64,000 bases of DNA. Source: Lactobacillus bombicola. GTDB lineage: Bacteria > Bacillota > Bacilli > Lactobacillales > Lactobacillaceae. Numbering within the stretch: the stretch's first letter is position 1; each line of letters begins with the position of its first letter. Location: the NCBI RefSeq assembly GCF_900112665.1, contig NZ_FOMN01000002.1, positions 186,001 to 250,000 on the forward strand. Direction: 5' to 3'. Made by a program: the position numbers and the translations under genes. The notes under the pieces are model-generated. The model was not told where the DNA came from. It saw nothing but the letters and a program-made list of their open reading frames with translations, and did no database searches. Positions 26,251 to 35,875 of the stretch are shown here, one piece after another.

Positions 26251-28191
26251 TTACTTATTAATTGGCTTCTTCCACAATCCTAAAATCACACCTGCGACAA
26301 TTGAGCCAATGATTGTGGCTACAAAGTAAAGTAAAATATGGTTAGCTAGCGGTGATACCCATAAACCACCGTGAGGTGCTGGCACACCAATCCGCCAAAA
26401 ACCAACTAAAGCTCCACCTACTGCTGACCCAACAATACATGAAGGAATAACATGCTTAGCATCAGCTGCAGCAAAAGGAATTGCTCCTTCAGTAATAAAT
26501 GAGAAACCTAAAATCCAGTTAGTAATACCTGCACGACGTTCATCTTCAGTAAACTTATTCTTAAAGAAAGTAGTCCCGATAGCTGTCGCAAAAGCGGGTA
26601 CCATTCCACCGACCATTACAGCAGCCATCATCACTGCTGCAACTGTTGAATGAGGATCATTAGCAAAAGCACCAGATGCAAATACATAAGCTGCTTTATT
26701 GAAAGGTCCACCCATATCGATTGACATCATCGCTGCTAAAATAGTTGTTAGTACTACTAAATTACCTGTCCCCATTTGATTTAGGAAATTAGTAATTGCA
26801 AAGTTAATTGAACTAAAAATTGGATTAACAATGTAGTACATGATAAGCGCAATCAATAGCAACCCTAGAATTGGGTAAATTAGCATTGGCTTCATACCTT
26901 CTAGAGATTTAGGCAGCTTGGCACACAGTTTCTTTAGGCCAACTACTAAATATCCAGCAATAAATCCGGAGGCAAGTCCACCCAAAAATCCAGCTGGTGA
27001 TTTTGCATTAGTTACTACATTCGCCACATATGCTCCACCATATGCACCACTATAAACTGTTGCCATAAATCCACCAACAAATCCCGGCATTAAAGCAGGT
27101 AAGTCACCGATTGATTCAGCGATATAACCCGACAAGATTGGTACCATAAAGGCAAAGGCCATATTACCAGCATTATTCAAAAAGATGAAGGCTGGCGATT
27201 TTGGTCCACCAGCATAGTTTTCGATAATGAATGAAATAGCCATCAATATACCGCCGCCAATGACAAATGGTAGCATATGAGAAACGCCGTTCATCAAGTT
27301 CTTATATACTGAACCCCAGAAGCTTTGCTTAGTGTTATCTTCTTCAGCTGATACTTGACCATCAGAATGATAAACGCTGGCTTTATCATTTAAAATATTA
27401 TCAATCATTTCATCTGGTTTATTAATACCATCAACAACAGGACGATTAACTAAAGGCTTACCATCAAAGCGGGGCATATCAACTTTTTTATCAGAAGCAA
27501 TCACTACACCCTTGGCACGACTGATTTCAGCTGCAGTTAACTTATCTTTAACTCCTTCAGAACCATTAGTCTCAATCCGTACCTCAACACCACGCTTTTT
27601 ACCAGCTTTAATTAAAGCTTCTTGAGCCATGTATGTGTGCGCGATACCATTGATACATGCCGTAACACCAACGATTAAAGGCTGATCAGTATCACTAGCT
27701 GGTTTTTCATTTTCAGCTTTCTTAGCCGCATCGGTTTTTTCTTCCGCTTCTTCGAATAAAGCAATAACTTCTTCAGGTGTCTTGGCCTTCTTCAAAGCAC
27801 TTACTAAATCTGGATTAATTAGTAAACTTGATAATTTGGCTAAAGCTTCAAGATGGGTATTGTCAGCGCCAGCAGGGGCAGCAATCATAAAGAAGAGGTA
27901 AACTGGTTGACCATCAAGTGAATTGTAGTCAATTCCTTGCTCACTTTTAGCAAAAAGTACGCGTGCCTTATTAATTGACTCATTACGAGCATGTGGCATT
28001 GCAATTCCGTCACCAATTCCAGTAGTTGATTCATTTTCTCGTGCCCAAATTGACGCAATAAAATCAGCTTCATTATTAACAATTCCAGTTTCAACTTCCA
28101 AATCAGCCATTTCTTGAATAGCATCTTCTTTGTTAGTCGCCTTCAGTGACATAATCACTGATTCTGGAGCTAAAATATCTCTTATTTTCAT
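26251..28191 (-). CDS. fruA: Fructose PTS transporter, EIIABC
   Basis: 646 residues in the order EIIA, EIIB, EIIC. EIIA has phospho-His67 in GIAMPHARN, and EIIB has phospho-Cys179 in VGVTACINGIAHT (most family members read CPTGIAHT). EIIC (about 285-640) has eight or more membrane helices. It imports fructose as fructose-1-phosphate. The middle linker is Glu/Lys/Ala-rich. It follows the 1-phosphofructokinase gene by 15 bases and is the last gene of the operon. Confidence 0.94.
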   Translation of the reverse strand: MKIRDILAPESVIMSLKATNKEDAIQEMADLEVETGIVNNEADFIASIWARENESTTGIGDGIAMPHARNESINKARVLFAKSEQGIDYNSLDGQPVYLFFMIAAPAGADNTHLEALAKLSSLLINPDLVSALKKAKTPEEVIALFEEAEEKTDAAKKAENEKPASDTDQPLIVGVTACINGIAHTYMAQEALIKAGKKRGVEVRIETNGSEGVKDKLTAAEISRAKGVVIASDKKVDMPRFDGKPLVNRPVVDGINKPDEMIDNILNDKASVYHSDGQVSAEEDNTKQSFWGSVYKNLMNGVSHMLPFVIGGGILMAISFIIENYAGGPKSPAFIFLNNAGNMAFAFMVPILSGYIAESIGDLPALMPGFVGGFMATVYSGAYGGAYVANVVTNAKSPAGFLGGLASGFIAGYLVVGLKKLCAKLPKSLEGMKPMLIYPILGLLLIALIMYYIVNPIFSSINFAITNFLNQMGTGNLVVLTTILAAMMSIDMGGPFNKAAYVFASGAFANDPHSTVAAVMMAAVMVGGMVPAFATAIGTTFFKNKFTEDERRAGITNWILGFSFITEGAIPFAAADAKHVIPSCIVGSAVGGALVGFWRIGVPAPHGGLWVSPLANHILLYFVATIIGSIVAGVILGLWKKPINK

Positions 28192-28206
28192 TTCAATCTT
28201 TCCTCA

Positions 28207-29121
28207 TTACGAAATCTGTTCTACTTTAATTTGTGGTAAAACAGCATCAATTTGACTTTTAACTGCAATATCTTTAGTAAATGCTGTTGCTGCGCCACAA
28301 GCCATTCCAATTCGAAAGCTTTCTGCTGGATCCCCTGTTTGTACATAGGTTCCAACAAAGCCAGCAATCATTGAATCGCCGGCACCAACAGAATTAACAG
28401 CGGTACCAACTGCTCCTTTAGCATGATAAAAATGATCATGAGTAATCAAATAACCACCTTTACCAGCCATTGACACCATTACATTTTGTGCACCCATCTC
28501 AAGTAATTTATGAGCGCAAGTCAACATCTCTTCATCAGAATTAAAACTAGTGTTAAACAAATCGGCTAATTCATGATGATTAGGTTTAATGACCAATGGC
28601 TTATATTCTAAAGTATCTAAAAGAGCTGCTCCAGTTGTATCAACAACAAATTCTGCTCCGGCTGCTTTAATTGTTGGCAGTAACTGTTTATAAAAATCTC
28701 TAGGTAAGCCTGGTGCTAATGATCCACTTAAAACTACAATATCACCTTGTTTTAAATCGCTTAAACGGTCTTTAAAAGCCGTAATTTCTTGTGCAGTAAT
28801 CTTAGGACCAGCAGCATTAATTTCAGTTTCTTGTTCAGCATGAATTTTTACATTAACGCGAGTAACATCAGAAATTGTCACAAAGTCATTAACAATACGG
28901 CGTTGATTTAATTGTTGCACTAGTTCTTTACCAGTAAAGCCACCGACAAAACCCCAAGCTGTATTATCAATTTTCAGTTGATTTAGGATTTGGGAAACAT
29001 TAATCCCTTTACCTCCCGCTAAAAATGAACAGTTATTGCTTCGATTGACCTCACCACCGTTTACCTTTTCTAATTGAATCACATAATCAAGTGCTGGATT
29101 AACAGTGACTGTATAAATCAT
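28207..29121 (-). CDS. fruK: 1-phosphofructokinase
   Basis: 304 residues, PfkB/ribokinase fold. The motif GGKGINVSQIL near residue 37 and the catalytic GAGDSMIAGFVG near residue 248 are present. Converts fructose-1-phosphate from the PTS to fructose-1,6-bisphosphate. Start codon shares its first base with the stop of the regulator gene, so expression is coupled. Confidence 0.95.
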   Translation of the reverse strand: MIYTVTVNPALDYVIQLEKVNGGEVNRSNNCSFLAGGKGINVSQILNQLKIDNTAWGFVGGFTGKELVQQLNQRRIVNDFVTISDVTRVNVKIHAEQETEINAAGPKITAQEITAFKDRLSDLKQGDIVVLSGSLAPGLPRDFYKQLLPTIKAAGAEFVVDTTGAALLDTLEYKPLVIKPNHHELADLFNTSFNSDEEMLTCAHKLLEMGAQNVMVSMAGKGGYLITHDHFYHAKGAVGTAVNSVGAGDSMIAGFVGTYVQTGDPAESFRIGMACGAATAFTKDIAVKSQIDAVLPQIKVEQIS

Positions 29122-29876
29122 TAATTGGCCTCCCTTAAATTAATCTTAGTAGGTAATAAACCTTTTTGTTGTGCTTGAAGCACATTTGTAATCACAGTAA
29201 CATCCTTTACATTGCCAAAAATTGCAAAGCTACGCTCACCAATTTTAGACGAATCAGCTAGAACATAAGTACAATCTGAACGTAATTGCGCTCTTTTTTT
29301 GATAGTCGCTTCATCAGGATCTGGTGTAGTTAAACCACCAGCATGGTCTATCCCATTTGTACCGATAAAACTTGCTGCAAAATTCATATTTTCTAGCTGT
29401 TCAAGTGCCGCTTGTCCAACCACAGCATGGGTATCATCTTTAATTCTGCCTCCCAAAAGTATGGTCTTAATATTATGAGTAAGAGCACTTAAGGCCGTTT
29501 CTAAACCATTAGTAATCAGCGTAATTTGACCAACTTCAGCCAAGAAAGGAACCATTTCATAGGCAGTTGTCCCCGCATCTAGAAAAATATAGTCTCCTTC
29601 ATGCACATAATGGGTAACTGCGTAATGAGCAATGCTAATCTTTTGTTCGTGATTCATTGTGAAGCGAATATGTTGCGAAACGTCATGAGCAAAATTATTA
29701 ATGGATTGCGCCCCACCATGAACACGCTTAATTCGCCCTTCATGCTCCATTTGAATTAGATCACGGCGAATTGTAGACTCTGATGTTGCAGTCATTTTAC
29801 ACAAATCACTGACATGACACAGTTCATATTGGTTAACGTAGTTTTCAATTAATTTTTGTCGCTCCTGCGTTAGCAT
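29121..29876 (-). CDS. fruR: DeoR-family regulator of the fructose operon
   Basis: 251 residues from the ATG at 29876, with an AGAGGTG site; a longer frame lacks one. The N-terminal HTH (ENYVNQYELCHVSDLCKMTATSE, SEQ RRDLIQMEHEGRIKRVHGGA) is followed by a sugar-phosphate sensing domain with DAGTTAYEMVPFL. Family members are released by fructose-1-phosphate. It heads the fruR-fruK-fruA operon and probably autoregulates through the AAAATGA repeats upstream. Confidence 0.92.
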   Translation of the reverse strand: MLTQERQKLIENYVNQYELCHVSDLCKMTATSESTIRRDLIQMEHEGRIKRVHGGAQSINNFAHDVSQHIRFTMNHEQKISIAHYAVTHYVHEGDYIFLDAGTTAYEMVPFLAEVGQITLITNGLETALSALTHNIKTILLGGRIKDDTHAVVGQAALEQLENMNFAASFIGTNGIDHAGGLTTPDPDEATIKKRAQLRSDCTYVLADSSKIGERSFAIFGNVKDVTVITNVLQAQQKGLLPTKINLREAN

Positions 29877-29924
29877 CCGCTTCACCTCTCTGGTTATTTT
29901 AGGCGGTTCAACTGTTAAAAGCAA

Positions 29925-29965
29925 TCATTTTCGCTCAAAATAATTCATTTTTATGCAAAATGAGT
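29925..29965 (-). promoter_or_regulatory. Candidate FruR operator with repeated AAAATGA half-sites
   Basis: Between the divergent fruR and fused-thrE genes. The stretch has at least three TCATTTT / AAAATGA half-sites in both orientations, a pattern fitting a DeoR-type repressor. No clear -35/-10 pair could be chosen in the A/T-rich background. Confidence 0.35.
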
Positions 29966-30034
29966 CTAAAATTCTCCTTTGGTAGTTGTGGTAGAATAAA
30001 TATAACTTTTTAAGAAAGGCAGTCCCAGTTAATT

Positions 30035-31381
30035 ATGGCAGTCAATGATATGCAACATCATTTATCAGCAAAACATCACATGAAAATCCATTGGAAAGAT
30101 TTTTATAAAAGTGCTGATGATACCCTAATCAAAGATATTACTCTAGTTGAAAAAAGTTCGTTAGTTGGCAGAATTGGGGGGATGCTTTTAGAATGTGGTA
30201 CAGGAGCCTGGCGAGTTCGTGACTCAATGAATTCAATTGCACGCGCATTGGACATTACCTGCTCGGCTGATATTGGATTAGTGACAATTGAATATACTTG
30301 TTTTGATACTGATAACCTATCTTATTCACAAACATTGGCACTAGCTTCAACCAATGTCAATATGAACAAACTAAACGCACTTGAAGATTTTGTTAGACGG
30401 TTCGAGCGGGACAACGATTACTTAACTATTGGTGAAGTTGATTATAATCTTAAAAAAATTGAGCAGCATACACGTAGCTACCCCCTGTATATTGCAGCTT
30501 TAAGTGCTGGCATAGCATGTGCTAGCTTCATTTTCTTACTTGGTGGTGGACTACCAGAAATGAGCTGTACTTTTCTAGGGGCACTAATTGGTAACTATAT
30601 TCGAGGCTTAATGGGTGAACATAATATCACCTTAGTAGCCAAAATTGCTACCGGGGTAGCCGTTTCTTGTGCAGTTTATTTTATTTGCTTTAAGTTAGGA
30701 CAGAAAATTTGGCTTTGGGATGCCGGTCACTCCTATGGCTATATTGGATCCATGTTATATGTTATTCCGGGCTTTCCCTTTATTACTTCTGGACTAGACC
30801 TCTCTAAACTTGATATGCGCTCAGGATTAGAAAGGATGGCTTATGCTATCTTGGTCATTATGATTGCTACAATGGCTGGTTGGGGAATGGCCACGCTACT
30901 CAATTTAGCACCAGGTACGATGCCTAAACTTAATTTAACACCATTTTTATTAACTATTTTCCGTCTACTTGCCAGTTTTTGTGGCGTATTTGGCTTCTCA
31001 GTAATGTTTAATTCTAAACCTTCGATGGCCCTAGTTGCCGCTTTAATCGGGGCAATTGCTAATACATTAAGGTTAAGCTTAGTTGAATTTAACCATATAC
31101 CGGCCGCAATGGCTGCTTTTATTGGTTCCCTTTTAGCCGGCTTACTTGCCAGTTTTGTACGTGACAAGGTTGGCTTTCCTAGAATTGCAATTACTGTACC
31201 TGCAATTGTAATTATGGTTCCGGGCCTATACATGTATCAAGCAGTCTTTAATTTTGGAATAACTAATATTAACATCGGGGCTTATTGGATTATGAATGCT
31301 TTAATGATCATTATTGCCCTACCAATTGGCCTATTAATTGCTCGAATTTTGACTGATGCCAAATGGCGCCATGCAGATTGA
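30035..31381 (+). CDS. Full-length ThrE-type threonine/serine exporter
   Basis: 448 residues. The cytosolic N-terminal domain (about 40-150) contains MLLECGTGAWRVRDSMNSIA, and two membrane halves follow, each with the family stretch: PGFPFITSGLDLSKLDMRSGLERMAYA in the first (with further residues) and VPGLYMYQAVFNFG in the second. It is a fusion of the two subunits found separately at 8932-10162. Divergent from the fructose regulator. ATG start with AAGAAAGGCAG. Confidence 0.88.
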   Translation: MAVNDMQHHLSAKHHMKIHWKDFYKSADDTLIKDITLVEKSSLVGRIGGMLLECGTGAWRVRDSMNSIARALDITCSADIGLVTIEYTCFDTDNLSYSQTLALASTNVNMNKLNALEDFVRRFERDNDYLTIGEVDYNLKKIEQHTRSYPLYIAALSAGIACASFIFLLGGGLPEMSCTFLGALIGNYIRGLMGEHNITLVAKIATGVAVSCAVYFICFKLGQKIWLWDAGHSYGYIGSMLYVIPGFPFITSGLDLSKLDMRSGLERMAYAILVIMIATMAGWGMATLLNLAPGTMPKLNLTPFLLTIFRLLASFCGVFGFSVMFNSKPSMALVAALIGAIANTLRLSLVEFNHIPAAMAAFIGSLLAGLLASFVRDKVGFPRIAITVPAIVIMVPGLYMYQAVFNFGITNINIGAYWIMNALMIIIALPIGLLIARILTDAKWRHAD

Positions 31382-31752
31382 TTTTTGTTATTAAGAAAAG
31401 TCACTCCCTTAAGTAGCCCCGTCGACAAAACAGGTAAAACCAAATCAAGACCTAAAATATTGCCGTCCATTCTCCCAGTAATTAAAAAAGCCAGTATTTT
31501 ACATACTGGCTTTTTATTATTTGCTCTTTCCTAAAACAAATTAATATGCTTAAGTTCCGAATCACTGCTTAAATCAATTTTTAAACAAAGTCACTCATTT
31601 TTTTGGCACTTACTTTTTCAAATTCAAAAATTTAACTTCCATAATGGCCTGACATACCTAAAGTTTTACTACATTATCCATATTCTGTAAGCTTTTTTCT
31701 TAGTCACCATTAAATAAAGCATATATCTTTAAACCGATTAATTAGTTTTACA
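31382..31752. other. Intergenic region after the fused ThrE gene
   Basis: 371 bases without a convincing gene. It contains the ThrE terminator at 31484-31515. The stretch 31395-31470 keeps an open minus-strand frame reading GLDLVLPVLSTGLLKG, which may be the decayed end of a former gene, but it has no ribosome site and runs into thrE antisense. The rest, up to the signal-peptidase stop, shows nothing I can name. Confidence 0.4.
31484..31515 (+). terminator. Terminator of the fused ThrE gene
   Basis: Arms AAAAAGCCAGTA / TACTGGCTTTTT with a seven-base loop and a T5 tract. Confidence 0.88.
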
Positions 31753-32316
31753 CTAATATGTAGTTATCTTTTGTAATGGCCAATAACGTAATTTTACAAC
31801 ACCAATTATCTTATCTTTACTAACATAGCCAATCTCTCTGCTATCTCTGGAAACATTGCGATGATCTCCCATTACAAAATATGAATCTTGTGGAACTTTA
31901 GCAATACCATGCGTTACCTGCAATTTATCCAAAGTGAAATCAGATGTATATAAGGCACCGTTGGCATAAAGCCGCTTCCCCTCAGTTAAGTATGGCTCAG
32001 CCGTTTTTTGATTATTAATATACAAAACATCATTTTTAAATTTAATTCTATCTCCAGGCATGCCTATCACACGCTTAATATAAAGAGCACGATGTGGGGC
32101 CTTTAATATTACAATATCATTCCTTTTTACCTCGGTATGTTTAACAGAAATAACCCTATCTCGATCTTCAAAATTTGGTTGCATGGATATTCCAGATACA
32201 ACATCATTACTTAAAATAAAAGTAAAAAGTAAATAGAAAAGCGCCATAAAAAACAATCCTATAAAAATTGTTTGGCTAATTATTTTAGCCATTGAATCTT
32301 TTTGTTTATTCTTCAT
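31753..32316 (-). CDS. lepB: Signal peptidase I
   Basis: 187 residues. One N-terminal membrane anchor (about 12-34) is followed by the catalytic Ser in SGISMQPNF and the general-base Lys in LYIKRVIGMPGD. The GDHRNVSRDSREIGYV box completes the Ser-Lys S26A signature. It cleaves signal peptides outside the membrane. Monocistronic. Given the heavy secretion of S-layer and SLAP proteins in this group, it may be one of several paralogues. Confidence 0.94.
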   Translation of the reverse strand: MKNKQKDSMAKIISQTIFIGLFFMALFYLLFTFILSNDVVSGISMQPNFEDRDRVISVKHTEVKRNDIVILKAPHRALYIKRVIGMPGDRIKFKNDVLYINNQKTAEPYLTEGKRLYANGALYTSDFTLDKLQVTHGIAKVPQDSYFVMGDHRNVSRDSREIGYVSKDKIIGVVKLRYWPLQKITTY

Positions 32317-32419
32317 AATTATTTAGTATTATATCCTTTCGTAAAAAAAGATAAAAATATTTATTTGCTTATTAATAAGCAATAACATAAAACTTAATCT
32401 CACCTTTATTATAAGCATA

Positions 32420-32466
32420 ATAAAAATAAGCTCAACAAGTATTTAACCGGAAAAGCTTATTTTTAT
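32420..32466 (-). terminator. Terminator of the flavoprotein operon
   Basis: Arms AAAATAAGCT / AGCTTATTTT around a loop of about 21 bases, with T-rich flank in the minus direction. Confidence 0.65.
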
Positions 32467-32479
32467 TTGATTATTAAAA

Positions 32480-33916
32480 TTACTTATTAACTATACTTTG
32501 AATAGCATTTCGTCCAGAAAAAATACAATACCCAGCATGGGTTCCCGGCACATTAACACCGTAAGTATCACCATATAAGACCGCTGACCCGTCACCACCA
32601 ATTGCATATAAGCCACTAATTAATCGGCCTTCAGTGTCTAAAACTTGATTATTGACATTAACCCGCAAACCATCACCTGTAGTATAGGCTCCAACACCTA
32701 ACTCAATGGCATAAAATGGACCATTGCCATCAACAGGTAATAGATATTTAGTAGGTTTATGGAAATCCGTATCTTCGCCGTTTGCTGCCATTTCATTGTA
32801 ATGTTTTACGTATGAAACCAGATTTGGCGTATCGATTTCTTCTGCTAATTCTTCAAGGGTATTAGCTTTGTGTAAGTACTCACGACCATCTTTTTCAGCC
32901 TGCTCTATATCATCACGCAAGGTTGGATAACGATCTTCAGGCACAAAAGGCTTCATTGATCTTGGATATGATCTGTCTGTAAAGTCATCTAAGATTTTTT
33001 GACTAAAAATACAGAAAATTCGCTCTTGGCGATTCATAGCATTGCCTTCATTAGCCCAATTAACAACCGCTGCGCTTTCATCAACAAAGCGTTCGCCCAT
33101 TTCATTAACCCAACATTGCGGTTGATCACATACAGAACTCCAAATCGCTGTCCCCCACAACTTATAAGCAGGAATGGTCGGGTCTTTTAATTGGCCCCCG
33201 AACATCATTGCCATTCCAGTAAAGAATTTTTTGGCCCCCAAATTCCATGCTAAGCGCAGACCATCACCGGTATTTTTGCCAGAATTAACAGGAATAATAT
33301 TTTGCGGATTTTGATGAGCAGTATTGGCTAATAGTTCTTGATCGTTCAAATAACCCCCAGTTGCTAAGACTACATTCTTAGCTTTAACCACTCGCTCTTT
33401 TTCATCAATCATTTGAAGTAAAGTTACTTCATAAGAATTATCAGTTTCTTGCTTTAAATCGATAACTCGCGTTTGCGTAACCAGCTTCACACCCTTTTCT
33501 TTGGCATATGGCTCAAGTCCATTATGAATAGCGTCATGACCCTTACCGGCAAAGAGGTGCCATGTTCTAGCCCCAGCACCCAAATTCGCAACCATCGCAA
33601 TTTTAGCGCCTCGCTCTTCTAGCCAAGAAACATTCGTACCCGCTTGATCAATGTACTTTTGCCACATTCTGCCATCGGCACGATAATGAGAATAAGTTAA
33701 TTCTTCTTGTAAAAGCTCTTTTTTGTCAATAACCGCATTTTCTTGCTTTTGTATTACTGAATCGGCAGCAAATACCCCTTCAACATAATTACCTGTACCA
33801 CCTGTCGTTTTTCCTTTTTCAACAAGTAAAGTTTTTAAGCCTTGATCACCAGCTTCGGCTGCTGCGGCAAACCCAGCAAGACCAGCACCAACAATTACTA
33901 CATCATAATCTTCCAT
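32480..33916 (-). CDS. FAD-dependent reductase-like flavoprotein (FAD_binding_2), no FMN domain
   Basis: 478 residues, cytosolic. Rossmann motif VGAGLAGFAAAAEAG at about residues 9-23 and the C-terminal FAD stretch GLYAIGGDGSAVLYGDTYG. The fold is that of the fumarate/urocanate reductase superfamily, but the fumarate-binding residues of Shewanella Fcc3 are not conserved: the acid-catalyst Arg position (RFVDESAAV) is Val, the HHTMGG His is Tyr/Thr (AYTTGDGL) and the ANRLGG Arg is Val (GVNVPG). Substrate unknown. Last gene of the operon 38606 to 32480, 63 bases after the FMN-type flavoprotein. Confidence 0.82.
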   Translation of the reverse strand: MEDYDVVIVGAGLAGFAAAAEAGDQGLKTLLVEKGKTTGGTGNYVEGVFAADSVIQKQENAVIDKKELLQEELTYSHYRADGRMWQKYIDQAGTNVSWLEERGAKIAMVANLGAGARTWHLFAGKGHDAIHNGLEPYAKEKGVKLVTQTRVIDLKQETDNSYEVTLLQMIDEKERVVKAKNVVLATGGYLNDQELLANTAHQNPQNIIPVNSGKNTGDGLRLAWNLGAKKFFTGMAMMFGGQLKDPTIPAYKLWGTAIWSSVCDQPQCWVNEMGERFVDESAAVVNWANEGNAMNRQERIFCIFSQKILDDFTDRSYPRSMKPFVPEDRYPTLRDDIEQAEKDGREYLHKANTLEELAEEIDTPNLVSYVKHYNEMAANGEDTDFHKPTKYLLPVDGNGPFYAIELGVGAYTTGDGLRVNVNNQVLDTEGRLISGLYAIGGDGSAVLYGDTYGVNVPGTHAGYCIFSGRNAIQSIVNK

Positions 33917-33979
33917 TCTTTAGACCTCATTGCTTTAGTAAAGAACATGGTCAATTCAGTTAATCCATGCTCTTTAAAT

Positions 33980-35845
33980 TTAATTACTTTCTTTAGCAGT
34001 TTCTGCTGCATCAATTCCTGCTAAACGACCAGAAATGTAAGCAAAACCCAGAGTCCCACCTTCAAAATCAACATAAGCCTTGCCATACATCCCGGATGCA
34101 TCAGCACCAGCAATATATAAATTGGCAACTGGTTCGCCGTCAGGCTTTAAAGCCCGCATCTTTTCATCAATTGTGGCACCGCCTAGAGTCCCAAGATTAC
34201 GGGCAATAAACTTAACAGCATAAAATGGGCCCTGTTCAACTGGAATCATGCGCTTAGTGTCAGAGAAGAATAACTCATCTTCCCCCTTCTTCTTAGCTTC
34301 ATTGTACTGGTCAACTGATTTTTGCAAGTTGATTGCGTCAACTCCCATCTGCTCAGCCAATTCAGGAATGGTCTGACCAATAAAGACAACATTCGTTGAT
34401 GATAATTGTTTCAAAAGAGTCGTAAAATCAGTCTTTTCATGCTCACGCTTAATACTTTCATCAGTATCCGTTGGGAAGTTAAATTCCATGTAAAATTCGC
34501 GCTTGTTCTTCCATTTGCCATAGTGATCTTCAATTGCGACCGTGCCGCCTTCCTTAATCTTATTAAGCATGGCCTGATCTAAAATAACAAATTCGGTTTG
34601 CTGCGGTTGTTCAGATAATTCCGCTCCGTGGACTGCAAAGTCTAAAGCATGGGTTTCACTAGCATAACGTTGACCGCGATTATTGACCCGCAAATTAGGA
34701 AAATCAGCTAAAGCATTTAAAGGCATCCAACCAGGACCAACTAGCTTAGCCATTTTACCGATATCCTCATTGCTGAAAGTTTGCCAGAAATAATGAGTTG
34801 AACCATTAATATGACGAGCTGTTCCAGCATCCCAAGCCATGTTCAAACCGTCCCCAGTATTTTGTAGAACCTGACCTTGCGTACTAACATCACCTAGATA
34901 TTCTTTACGCATTTCGGCATTACCGCCAAAACCACCAGTTGCAATAATGACCTTTTTAGCGTTGACTTGTAATTCCTGCTCATCACTTTGGGCAATTAAA
35001 CCAATAACTTGCCCTTGATCATCCTGCAATAACCTTTGACCGGCAAACCCAAAATAAATTTGTCCACCGAGAGATTTAAACTTTTCAATCAGTTTGGTAA
35101 CGGCTTTTGTACCACCTTCTTGATAACCATGCAAAGTTGCCGGCATCCCAATATGATCGAAACTGCCACCTGTTCCGGCATCAACTAACTTCATAATTGC
35201 GCCATTTTCATTGAGCCAGTCAACCGTTTTGCCAGATTCATCAATAATCCGGCGTACTAAAATGGAATTCATATAGCCTTGTGACGCATCCATATATTCA
35301 TTATAAAGCCACTTTTTAGAAACAACTTGGTTTTGCTCTTTTTGTTGCTGACTATCACCGGCAAACATTCCACCAGCAAAAGTACTAGCACCAAGGGGAG
35401 AAATTGTCTTTTCTAAAAGAGCAACACTTGCGCCATGTTGTCTGGCAGCAAGTGCTGCAGCTACACCGGCTCCACCAGCACCAACAACCGCCACATCAAC
35501 ATTGATTGTTTTCTTAGCACTTACGATAGTCCTAGCACCATTAGCTTTTAGCGCTTCTAAGTCAACATCAGCTTTTGTTAAAGCATCCTTAACTCCCTCG
35601 ATTATTCCACGTGATGTTTCGGAAGCTCCAGAAACGACATCCACATCAACATCCTGATGCGCAACAATTTTTTGCGCCATCTTCTTGAAGGCATTATCAG
35701 CCAAACTTCCGGGTGCATATCGATCAAGTGAGTTTACCCTAATAATTTGGTCACTACCCACCTCAACTTCAAGGTTGATTTGACTCTCTTTTCCTTGTCC
35801 TGAACCGGTATATTTACCTGGCTTATCTGTAATTTTTTTGGCCAT
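33980..35845 (-). CDS. Flavoprotein reductase with N-terminal FMN-binding domain
   Basis: 621 residues, no signal peptide. Residues 1-90 form an FMN_bind domain with the ApbE-type flavinylation motif D69-V-V-S-G-A-S75-E-T-S. Residues 115-615 form the FAD_binding_2 / reductase domain (VAVVGAGGAGVAAALAA). Electrons would pass from an NAD(P)H-dependent donor through covalent FMN to FAD and the substrate. Canonical fumarate ligands are missing: Leu replaces the catalytic Arg (RYASETHAL), NLGTLGG replaces HHTMGG, and DFEGG replaces NRLGG. The FMN domain is usually C-terminal; here it is N-terminal. Middle of the operon. Confidence 0.88.
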   Translation of the reverse strand: MAKKITDKPGKYTGSGQGKESQINLEVEVGSDQIIRVNSLDRYAPGSLADNAFKKMAQKIVAHQDVDVDVVSGASETSRGIIEGVKDALTKADVDLEALKANGARTIVSAKKTINVDVAVVGAGGAGVAAALAARQHGASVALLEKTISPLGASTFAGGMFAGDSQQQKEQNQVVSKKWLYNEYMDASQGYMNSILVRRIIDESGKTVDWLNENGAIMKLVDAGTGGSFDHIGMPATLHGYQEGGTKAVTKLIEKFKSLGGQIYFGFAGQRLLQDDQGQVIGLIAQSDEQELQVNAKKVIIATGGFGGNAEMRKEYLGDVSTQGQVLQNTGDGLNMAWDAGTARHINGSTHYFWQTFSNEDIGKMAKLVGPGWMPLNALADFPNLRVNNRGQRYASETHALDFAVHGAELSEQPQQTEFVILDQAMLNKIKEGGTVAIEDHYGKWKNKREFYMEFNFPTDTDESIKREHEKTDFTTLLKQLSSTNVVFIGQTIPELAEQMGVDAINLQKSVDQYNEAKKKGEDELFFSDTKRMIPVEQGPFYAVKFIARNLGTLGGATIDEKMRALKPDGEPVANLYIAGADASGMYGKAYVDFEGGTLGFAYISGRLAGIDAAETAKESN

Positions 35846-35875
35846 TTTAAAAATCCTCTTAGTTTAAATTAGTTA

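Noticed and set aside
31282-31470. Minus-strand 62-codon frame after the fused ThrE gene
   Set aside because: No ribosome site, and most of it is antisense to thrE. At best the tail of a decayed gene.
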